Source: DASWJZ01 sp963846475
GTDB lineage: Bacteria > Pseudomonadota > Alphaproteobacteria > Rhizobiales > Afifellaceae
Length of the DNA: 64,000 nt
Direction: 5' to 3'
Assembly: GCA_963846475.1 (NCBI GenBank)
Contig: CAWJVZ010000004.1
Span: 186,001-250,000 of the forward strand
In this document: in pieces, positions 38,243 to 47,000 of the stretch
Position numbering within the stretch: position 1 is the first letter of the stretch
How the letters are laid out: the number at the start of each line of letters is the position of its first letter
Notes under the pieces: generated by a model
What the model saw: the letters and a program-made list of their open reading frames with translations, nothing else
What the model was told of the DNA's origin: nothing
The model's database searches: none
Position numbers and translations under genes: made by a program

Positions 38243-39192
38243 CCCCTGCCCCGGCTGACCGCGCGCGGATCGAGCAGGGCCGCTCCGATGTCGACGACGA
38301 GGTTCACGACGAGCACGAACAGCGTGATGGTCAGCGCGCCGGCAAGGAGGACCGGGTAGTCGCGGTTGATAATACCTACAAGGACCAGCGAGCCGACGCC
38401 GGGCAGGAGGAAGATATCCTCGATCACCACGACCGAGCCGAACAGGAAGCCGAACTCGACGGCGGCGACATTTACATAAGGGATCATCGCGTTCCTGAGT
38501 GCATGGCGGCGGATGATTGTGGCCTCTGGCGCGCCCTTCGCATGGGCCGTCCGGATATAATCGCGCGACATCACCTCGATCATCGACGACCGCATGATGC
38601 GGATGAGGAGCGCGGATGAAACGAGGCCCAGGGACAGCGCCGGCATTATCATCTGTTTCAGGTTCGTCACCGGGTCGACCGCAAACGGGGTGAACCCGCC
38701 CGGCGGCAGCCAGCGCAAGCGCAGCGTGAACAGCATCACAAGTAGGGTCGCGAGCCAGAAGTTCGGCACCGCGCCGAGAACGGTTGCGAGGAAAGTGATA
38801 GATTTGTCGGTAGACCTTTGGTGCCGTACGGCACCCGCGATGCCGAGCGGAATGGCGAGGCAGTTAGCGACCAGAAATGCGAGCACCGCGAGTTCCAGCG
38901 TCACGGGAATTCGGCTCCTGAGCTCCGGACCGATGGAAACGCTGTTCTGGAAACTCGTCCCGAAGTCGCCGGCGAGCGCCCTCCCGAGCCACTCGCCGTA
39001 CTGGACGATCAGCGGACGGTCGAGGCCACGCTGCGCCTCGAAGCGGGCAATTGCCTGCGGCGTTGCGTCGATGCCAAGCGCCAACTCGGCAGCGGAGCCC
39101 GGCAGGACACTGATGGTCATGAATAGGACCACGGAGGCCGCGAAGAGCGTCAGCACAAAACCGATTAGACGCTTCAGGATGAGCCTGAACAT
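38239..39192 (-). CDS. peptide ABC transporter permease (DppB/OppB type)
   Basis: 317 residues, six membrane helices, N-terminal helix LIGFVLTLFAASVVLFMTIS, periplasmic loop with PLIVQYGEWLGRALAGDFGTS and the EAA loop YIRTAHAKGAPEATIIRRHAL. Typical DppB architecture. It is the first permease after the binding-protein gene, 70 bases downstream. Confidence 0.93.
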   Translation of the reverse strand: MFRLILKRLIGFVLTLFAASVVLFMTISVLPGSAAELALGIDATPQAIARFEAQRGLDRPLIVQYGEWLGRALAGDFGTSFQNSVSIGPELRSRIPVTLELAVLAFLVANCLAIPLGIAGAVRHQRSTDKSITFLATVLGAVPNFWLATLLVMLFTLRLRWLPPGGFTPFAVDPVTNLKQMIMPALSLGLVSSALLIRIMRSSMIEVMSRDYIRTAHAKGAPEATIIRRHALRNAMIPYVNVAAVEFGFLFGSVVVIEDIFLLPGVGSLVLVGIINRDYPVLLAGALTITLFVLVVNLVVDIGAALLDPRAVSRGRG

Positions 39193-39262
39193 CGCGGGCG
39201 CGACTTCCCTCGAGTCAAGGCGTGAAATTAGGAGCGGGCGGCTCCGTTTTCGAGTTTGCAGT

Positions 39263-40846
39263 TCAGGCGCTCAGCCACGCATCCTTGAGGGTCTTCAGAA
39301 AGCCGGTGCGCATCGGTTTGTAGCCCTTCAGCTTGTCCGTGTAGGCCGTGAGAATCCATGCGTTGACCAGCGGGACGATTGGCATTTCCTCAAGGGAGAG
39401 CTGCTGCTGCTCGAGGTAGGCCACCTTCCTGGCCTCCTGCGTCGTCTCCGACTTCGCCTTCTGCAGCAGCGCGTCCATGGCTTCCGTGCAGCTCTTCTGC
39501 ACATTGATCGCCATGCCGCAGGCATAGTTGTTGAAGACGAAGTCGTCGGGATCGGCAAGCGGGCTCACCCAGTACATCGCCGTCAGATCGAACTTGCTGG
39601 GCCCCCAGACCTCGTCCCAGTACCGCGGGATCTCCATTGTGCTGATCGTAGCCTTGATGCCCACGGCCGCGAGGTTGGCCTGGATGATCGGCGCCATCGC
39701 GAGCATGGCCGGAAATGACGAGGCCATGGTGAGAGAGGTCTCGAAGCCCTCGGCAAGGCCCGCTTCGGCGAGCAGCTGCTTGGCCTTTTCGGGATTGCCG
39801 GCGGGCGTGAAAACGTTGAGGTCCGCATAGCCCCAGCTCCAGGCCGGAATGACGCCGCCCAGAATAGGTGTGGCCTGGCCGAAAAAAGCACCAGCGACGA
39901 TCGCCTGGCGGTCGATCGCGTGGGCGATCGCCTGCCTCACGAGCGGCTTGTCCAACGGCGCTTTTGAGTTGTTCGGGAGCAGCCAATAATAGCGTGAGCC
40001 TTCCAGAGTCTCGCCGACGAGCCCGGGCGTCGACCGGACCGTCTCCCAATCCTTCGGCGGGATCTCGTTCGAGAAATTGACGGTGCCCGACACGATGGCG
40101 TTTGTCAGCGCCGTCACATCGGCGATCAGATGGAATTCCAGGGCATCCAAATAAGGCTTGCCCTCCTCATAAAATTCCGGGTTCCGCTCGAACAACACCT
40201 TCGAGCGCGGCTGGTAGGAGATGAACTTGAACGGCCCACTGCCGATCGGCTGGGCATTGAGGTCATGCCCGGATTCCACGAGCGCCTTCGGCACGATCGA
40301 AGAGCCCGGGAATGCCATGTAGGTGAGAAAAGGGCCGGTCTGCACCGAGAGGGTAAACTTGACGGTGAGCGGATCGATCACCGCAACGTCTTTTATGGTG
40401 CTGACCTGCGAACCGTACGAATAGCCGGAATCCGGCGCACGCAGGCGGTCGAACGTGAACTTCACGTCCTCCGCCGTGAGCGGGTCGCCATTGTGGAATT
40501 TGACGCCGGCGCGGAGGTGGAAAGTGTATTCGAGCCCATCGCCGCTCATCTCATAACTCTCGGCGAGGTCGTGATAAGGATTGGCGTCGGGGTTGAGCGA
40601 CATCAGGGTCGAGTAGACCTGCTCGATCACGACATGCGACATGCCGGAAGGACCCATCGCCGGATCAAAGCCGGCGGGGTCGGCTGAAAAAGCGAGTTTC
40701 AGGACGCCGCCGCGGACAGGCTCCGCGTCCTGCGCGATCGCGCCTGATGAAGCGTAGGGCGCAACTGCAAGCGCAACACCCGACATCAACAAGGAACGGC
40801 GGGTCAGCTCGCGGTCGCCGGTCGATTTTCTTTTTGCGCGCAGCAT
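39263..40846 (-). CDS. peptide ABC transporter substrate-binding protein (SBP_bac_5, Tat signal)
   Basis: Periplasmic family-5 solute-binding protein. Twin-arginine signal with TRRSLLMSGVALAVAPYA, cut near GAIA-QD. The family signature GFDPAMGPSGMSHVVIEQVY and KFHNGDPLTAEDVKFTFDR is near residues 55-125. ATG 40846 was chosen because AGGGA lies about ten bases upstream; GTG 40867 is also in frame. First gene of the operon that holds two permeases, two ATPases and DUF1028. Substrate (peptide, opine, nickel or other) is not shown. Confidence 0.92.
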   Translation of the reverse strand: MLRAKRKSTGDRELTRRSLLMSGVALAVAPYASSGAIAQDAEPVRGGVLKLAFSADPAGFDPAMGPSGMSHVVIEQVYSTLMSLNPDANPYHDLAESYEMSGDGLEYTFHLRAGVKFHNGDPLTAEDVKFTFDRLRAPDSGYSYGSQVSTIKDVAVIDPLTVKFTLSVQTGPFLTYMAFPGSSIVPKALVESGHDLNAQPIGSGPFKFISYQPRSKVLFERNPEFYEEGKPYLDALEFHLIADVTALTNAIVSGTVNFSNEIPPKDWETVRSTPGLVGETLEGSRYYWLLPNNSKAPLDKPLVRQAIAHAIDRQAIVAGAFFGQATPILGGVIPAWSWGYADLNVFTPAGNPEKAKQLLAEAGLAEGFETSLTMASSFPAMLAMAPIIQANLAAVGIKATISTMEIPRYWDEVWGPSKFDLTAMYWVSPLADPDDFVFNNYACGMAINVQKSCTEAMDALLQKAKSETTQEARKVAYLEQQQLSLEEMPIVPLVNAWILTAYTDKLKGYKPMRTGFLKTLKDAWLSA

Positions 40847-40886
40847 CAGATTTATCCCTGTTGGCACCTGTTAGTGACGGTCACGT

Positions 40887-42312
40887 TCATGCGGAATCCA
40901 GTTTGCATTTGATAACACAAACCAACCCATCGGGCGCGAAATCCTGGGCAACCGAGCCATACGGGATCAGAGTTGAGAGCAACCTTGAGCCAAAGCCGCG
41001 CCGGCTCGGCGGGGTGACCGCTGGCCCGCCCTTCTCCTGCCAGCGCAGCTCCAGCATGCCGTTTTCAGATGCGCGCCAGGCCACAGATACCCGGCCTTCC
41101 GGGCTGGACAAGGCCCCGTGCTTGATGGCGTTGGTGCTTAACTCGTGCAGAGCGAGGGCAAGGCTGGTCACCAGCTTTCCGGAGATGCGGACCTCATCCC
41201 CGCTGAAGGAAAAAGGATCCGATTCAGGTGACCGATATGGCTCGGTGATCAGCTGGACGATCTCCCTGACGGAGATCTCAGCGCCATTCTCCCGAAGCAG
41301 CGCGGCGGTCGCCGCGCCAAGCGCCTGAAGCCGCGCGAGGAATGCTTTCAGCGAGCTTTCGGTGCTTTCTCCTGACCGGAAGGTCTGGGAAGCGATGGCG
41401 TGGACAATGGCGAGCGTATTCTTCATTCGGTGGTGAAGTTCATCGGCGATCACGGTCAAGCGGTCCTCGGCGCGCTTGCGGTCGGAAACGTCGACCAGAA
41501 CCCCGATCAGCCGCGCGCCACCGTCATTGTTCCCGCGGACATACTGCGCACGGTAATCGAGGTGTTTGGTGACGCCTGCCGGCGTAATTATCGTGAGTTC
41601 GGCCTCTACCTTGGTCCGGTGCGCTTGGTCGGCCGCCGGCTCCTCGTCGGGACGGGCCGCGCTGACTCTCAGGACGTCGCGTGCGCGCTCATAGGTCACG
41701 CCTTCTTTTTCGAGCCGCTCCAGCTCCCCGGGCGCGTAGTGCGCGCGCAAGTCTGCAAGCGTCGGACGCGCGTCAGTCGGCAAGCCGTAGAGAAGATTCA
41801 GTTCGGTTGAGCCGGTCAGACGACCCGACGTGAGTTCGATCTCATAGATGGCCAGACGGCCCGCCTCCATCGCGAGATGCAGCCGCTCTTCGCTTTCGAT
41901 CGCCTTTCGCCGGGCTTCCCGCTCGGCGGACACGTCCCTTACCCGCCCGGTAAGAGTGCCCTCCGGATCGGTGGCGCCGAAGAGTTCGAGTTCCGCACTG
42001 TGCCAGCGAGTGTATTCGCCGTCGTCGCCCGGAACCCGATAGACTACCATTTGCGGGAGGCCACTCGATCCGCTCTGCTCAAACAGTCGCCGCAAACTGG
42101 TGCGGTCGTCAGGGTGGGCAACCGAGAACGTACTCGTCGACGCCAAAAGGCGCTGAAGGCCTGACGCCATAGAGGGCGCATAACCCTTCCGAGGCGAGAA
42201 ACGTCCCCTCCTTCGCATCCCAGACCCAGACGGCCGGCGCAGTTTTGCCGATCGGAGTGTCCAGTTTTTTGTCAGCCGACAAGACGCCTGCCCCAATCAG
42301 CCTTACCCACAA
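40887..42312 (-). CDS. HWE-type sensor histidine kinase with PAS domains, one frameshift
   Basis: Soluble kinase of the HWE family found in alphaproteobacteria. PAS 1 at the start (PAVWVWDAKEGTFLASEG), PAS 2 near residue 160 (RLHLAMEAGRLAIYEIEL), a linker, then DELHHRMKNTLAIVHAIASQ with the phospho-His, LALHELSTNAIKHGALS (N box), the WQE of the HWE motif (LRWQEKGGP) and GFGSRLLSTLIPYG. The N-terminal piece to DEYV is in another frame; removing the base at about 42129 restores FSVAHPDDRTSL. About 474 residues. No receiver gene is directly adjacent; the nearest response regulators belong to the next operon. Confidence 0.88.
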
Positions 42313-42420
42313 AGCGGGGTTTTGCGAACGCTAACTGACGCGGAAATCAAGGGCCATAACGGATTGCAAATCCGGTACGGTTACCATCTCGTCCCGGTGC
42401 CACTGCGAGCTTCGTCGCGT

Positions 42421-43671
42421 TCACTCCATTTCGATCCGCGGGCTTGTGGCGCCGTTGAGGAGACGCCGCAGATGGAAACTGGCCAGTTTGTCCCCGGCCC
42501 TCTTGCCGATGTGGGCTGCAAACGCCCCGACGGCGCCGGGATCGCCGGCCTGCAGCATCGCGAATGCTTGCAGGTATTCTTCGGTCGCAGGATCGTCGTA
42601 TTGCGGCGTCGTGAGCGGTTCGAAGGCATGGATTGATCCCGTCCTTCCCCGCAGCACGAGCTCGCCCACGGGGCGGCCGTGGAAGCCCTCCACTTTCGCG
42701 GCAAGCTCTCCACTCACACAAAGGCGTGTCCCGAGCTGCTTGTTGGCCGCCTCGAGCCGGGCGGCGATATTGATCGAGTCGCCGTAGGCGGTGTAGTCGA
42801 AGAAGCGCCCGCCGCCGAAGTTGCCGACGATCGCCGGTCCCGCATGAACCCCGATGCGGGTTACCCCCAGCGCTAATCCCCGCCCCCGCCAGCGTTCCCG
42901 CAGGGCCTCTGCGTAATTGTCCAAAGCCAGTGCGCAAGCAACCGCTCGGGCGGCATGGTCCGGCTGCTCGCCAGGGGCCCCGAACAGCACGTGCAGTGCA
43001 TCGCCGACGATCTTCGCCACGGTGCCTTCATGCCCGAATACGATATCGGTCATGCCGGTAAGGTACTCGTTGAGAAGCGGCGCGAGCACACGCGGCTCGA
43101 GCGTCTCCACCAGGCTGGTGAAATCGGCAATGTCGGTGAAAAGAACCGCCACGTCGCGGCGCTGCCCCTTGAGATCCATGGCATCCGTATCGCCGGCAAG
43201 CCGCTCAGCGAGATTGGGCGAAAAATAGCGCGAGAGCGAGGCATGGGCGCGCTCGGCGGCCGATTGCCGCCGCCGTGCTTCGCGCAAGGTTTCGACGTGC
43301 CGAATAGTCTTGGCGATCGTCGTCTCCAGGTCGGCGAAATCGATCGGCTTAGTCAGGAAATCGAAGGCGCCGCGGTTCATGGCGGTGCGGATGTTGGCCA
43401 TGTCGCCATAGGCAGAGACGATGACTGTCGACAGCTTTTCGTCGGCTTCCTGCAGCTTTTGCAAGAGCGACAGCCCGTCCATCCGCGGCATGTTGATATC
43501 GCTCACAACCATGTCGATGCCGCCGTTCGCCTCCACGACGGACAGCGCCTCGACGCCGTCGCGCGCGAACAGGAAATTCATGGCGCCGTCGCGGATCTGC
43601 CGCCGGAACTTTTGCACGACCAGGTCTTCCAGGTCGGGCTCGTCGTCGACCAGGAGGATGGTCGCAGTCAC
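42421..43671 (-). CDS. receiver-class III adenylate/guanylate cyclase
   Basis: 416 residues: N-terminal CheY-like receiver (TILLVDDEPDLEDLV, phospho-Asp in MVVSDINMPRMDG, Lys in FLTKPIDF), a helical linker about 125-165, then a class III cyclase domain with metal-binding LFTDIADFTSLVE and AKIVGDALHVLFG, and the Asn/Arg in SINIAARLEAANK. Thus phosphorylation of the receiver could control cAMP synthesis. Its start overlaps the stop of the receiver gene upstream (ATGA), the third gene of the kinase cassette. Confidence 0.93.
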   Translation of the reverse strand: MTATILLVDDEPDLEDLVVQKFRRQIRDGAMNFLFARDGVEALSVVEANGGIDMVVSDINMPRMDGLSLLQKLQEADEKLSTVIVSAYGDMANIRTAMNRGAFDFLTKPIDFADLETTIAKTIRHVETLREARRRQSAAERAHASLSRYFSPNLAERLAGDTDAMDLKGQRRDVAVLFTDIADFTSLVETLEPRVLAPLLNEYLTGMTDIVFGHEGTVAKIVGDALHVLFGAPGEQPDHAARAVACALALDNYAEALRERWRGRGLALGVTRIGVHAGPAIVGNFGGGRFFDYTAYGDSINIAARLEAANKQLGTRLCVSGELAAKVEGFHGRPVGELVLRGRTGSIHAFEPLTTPQYDDPATEEYLQAFAMLQAGDPGAVGAFAAHIGKRAGDKLASFHLRRLLNGATSPRIEME

Positions 43672-44057
43672 GCAGCGCGCCCTACCCGCATGTCGATTTC
43701 GCCACGCAGCATCGCGAAGTCGATCGGCTTGGTGAGAAGCGCCTCGGCGCCGTTTTCCAGCGCCTTGCGGATCGTCTCCGCGTCGCCGTAGGCGGTGATC
43801 ATGATGACCGGCACATCCGGGCGCGCCGCCTTCGCCTTGGGCAGAAGCTCCAGGCCGCTCATCCCCGGCATGTTGATGTCCGACAGGATCAGAATGAGCG
43901 AGGCGCCGTCCGCCTGGACGATGCGCTGCAGTGCCGAGGCGGCGGACTGCGCGAACTCCATGGTGAAGCGGCCTTCGCGCAGCTCACGCCGGAATTGCTG
44001 GCGGAACAGCAGCTCGACATCGGGTTCGTCATCGACAACGAGGATGAGAAGTGTCAC
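43668..44057 (-). CDS. stand-alone receiver-domain response regulator
   Basis: 129 residues, one receiver domain and nothing else. Acidic pocket in LILVVDDEPDVELLF, phospho-Asp in LILSDINMPGMSG, Thr in VIMITAYGD and Lys in LLTKPIDF. Close in sequence to the receiver of the neighbouring cyclase, so the two may have arisen by duplication. It overlaps both neighbours by four bases (ATGA), so the three proteins are likely made together. Could be a phosphate sink or shuttle between kinase and cyclase. Confidence 0.92.
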   Translation of the reverse strand: MTLLILVVDDEPDVELLFRQQFRRELREGRFTMEFAQSAASALQRIVQADGASLILILSDINMPGMSGLELLPKAKAARPDVPVIMITAYGDAETIRKALENGAEALLTKPIDFAMLRGEIDMRVGRAA

Positions 44058-47000
44058 GCGCGTTCTCCTGACGTGCCGAGCGACGCGGCAGCGCGCGGCA
44101 GAACGATCCTGAACTCCGTGTACTCGCCGGGCTTGGTATCGACGTCGATGGACCCGGCGTGCTGCTTGACGACAATGTCGTAGCTCAGCGACAGGCCAAG
44201 GCCGGTCCCCTCCCCGGCCGGCTTGGTGGTGAAAAACGGATTGAACATCCGATCGCGCACCTCCGGCGGAATGCCGATCCCGTTGTCGCGGATCCTGATC
44301 TCGACGCTGTCGCCCAGGTCTTTGGTCGCGGCGGAAAGCTTGGGTTCGTACCCCGCGCCGTCTGCTTGCGCCTTGCGCTTTGTTGCGGCGTAGAAACCGT
44401 TGGATATCAGGTTCAGCAGCACCCGGGTGATTTCCTGCGGGAAAAGATCGACTTCACCCGCTGCGGGGTCCAGCGACTTCTCCAACGTGATGTTGAACCC
44501 TTGTCGCTCGGCGCGGGCGCCGTGATAGGCAAGGTTCAGGCTCTCCTCCACGATGGCATTGACGTCGGCGGGCCTGTGCTCGCCGGAACCCTGGCGCGAA
44601 TGCAGGAGCATGTTCTTGACGATGGAATCGGCGCGTTTCCCGTGCTGCACCACCTTGTCGAGATTGCCGCGCAGCATGTCCGTGAGCTCGTTTATTTCCG
44701 CCCGGATCTTTTCATCGAGAGATGCGCCGTCGAGCGCCTGGCGCAATTCGTCGACCAGCTCGCCCGAAACGGCGGAGAAATTGTTGACGAAGTTGAGCGG
44801 GTTCTTGATCTCGTGGGCGATGCCGGCGGTAAGCTGGCCGAGCGAGGCGAGCTTCTCGGTCTGCACAAGCCGGTTCTGCGCCGTCCGCAGCTCTTCCAGA
44901 GAGCGAGAGAGCTCGCGCGTGCGAGCCTGCACTTCCTCGAAGAGCCGCGCATTCTCCATTGCGATCACCGCTTGGTCGGCAAAAGTCTTGACGATCTCGA
45001 CCTGCTTGTCGGTGAACGGATTGACGGTCTTGCGCGTGAGCACGAGCACGCCGATCGGGTTCTCCTCTCGCAGCAGCGGAACGCCTAGGAAAGTGCGGTA
45101 GCCAGCCTTTTGCTGCGGCCCGGCGAAGGTGTATTCGGGATCGGCGAGGACGTCCGCCAGCTGTACGGTGGTGCCGTCGAGCAGCACGCGCCCCACGACG
45201 CTGCCGCGACCCGGGTCCAGTCGGGTCTCCTTGTTGTAGTCGAGCCAATCCGCCGGGAACCGATAGCTGCTGGCGTAGTAGAACCCTGTCCCGTCGCGGC
45301 GGCAGATGCCGGCCATGTCGGCGTCGCAGAGCTCCGCGGCTGATTGGGTCAACGTATCGAGCACCACCTGCAGATCGAACGCGGCGCGGCTGATGACCTT
45401 GAGCACATCGGCGGTCGCTGTCTGCTGCTGCAGAGCTTCGCGGAGCTCACCGAGAAGCCGCGTATTCTCAATCGCAATGACGGCCTGACTGGCAAAGGTG
45501 TGCAGGATCGCAAGCTCTTTTTCCGACAACGGCCCCGGCGCGGCGCGTACCACGCTGAATGCGCCAATTGCCTCCTCGCCGCGGATCAGCGGCACTATGG
45601 TCACTGCCCGATAGCCGCTGGCGAGGAAATTCTGCGCGCCGACGGCAAACTCGGCGGGGGCACTTTTGACATCCGAAATATCAACGACCCGATGCTCGAG
45701 AATGGCCGCGCCGTGCATGTATTCGGCGCTGAGTGGAAACGGGAACCGCTTCCGCCATGCCTCGGCGCGCCCGGGGTCGGATTCGGCGACCGCGGCGGCC
45801 CTTACCTCCTCGCCGTCCCGGAGCGCAATGCTGACCGCCGCGCGCGAAAACAGCTTTATGCCGCTTTCGACGATGGCATCGAAGACGGGCTGCGTGTCGT
45901 CGAGGGAGCTGTTGATGACGCCGAGGATCTCCGCGGTCGCCGTCTGCTGCTTCAGGGATTCGCTGAGTTCGCGGGTTCGTGACTGCACCTCCTCGAACAG
46001 ACCGACATTGTTGATGGCGATGACCGCCTGGTCGGCGAAGACAGTGACAAGATCGACCTGCCGCTCCGTGAAGGGCCTGACCTCGGTGCGCGCGAGGAAG
46101 ATCACTCCGATCGCCTCGCCTTCGCGCACGATCGGAACGGCGAGCTGCGTGCGGGCCTTCGAGCGCTGCTGACGCCGCAGATCGGTGAACCGGGGATCGC
46201 TCAGCGCGTCGGGGAGATGGATCGTCCGTACCTCAAGCGCCGCAATACCGGTGGCCGTTCCGTCGGCCTTCGCGATCGGATGCGACTCCAGCCATTTGAG
46301 AAAGACGGAGTCGGCGTTTTTGCTGGCGGCGAGATGGTAGAGGCGGTCCGCTCCGAGCCTGAAGAAAAGGGCGTACTCGGCCTGGCAGAGATCATGCGCG
46401 GTCTCGACAATGGTATCGAGCACCGGCTGGAGATCGTTCGGCGAGCGGCTAATGACGTTGAGCACGTCGCTTGTTGCAGTCTGAAATTTCAAGGCTTCCG
46501 TCAACTCTCGCGTCCGCTCCTGCACCTCCTCGAAGAGGCGCGCGTTCTCGATGGCGATCACCGCCTGATCGGCGAAAGTGCGGAGGAGCTCGATCTGCTT
46601 GTCGCCGAACGGCCGCACCTCGGTGCGGCGGATCATCAGCGCGCCGATCGCTTCGCCTTCGCGTAACAGCGGGGTGGCGAGAATAGTCCGGAAGCCGAGC
46701 CGTCCGGCGAACTTGTGAGCCAATGGGTATTCGTCTTCGGCCGCGGCGAGGTCATGCACATGCACCGGCGTGCGGTCCACGACCGCGCGGCTGGTTACGA
46801 AGTCGCGCCCGACCGGCAGGTCCGCGAAGTCGAGCGGGATGTCTCCCCGATGGGCCGCAACCACCAGGACATCGCCACGGCGGAGAAACAACGTCGCGTC
46901 CTGCGCATCGCAGATCTGGGCGGCGCTGTCGGTGACGGTCTCCAGGACCGGCCGGATGTCGGTCGGCGAGGAGGCGATAACCCTCAGGATGCCACTGGTG

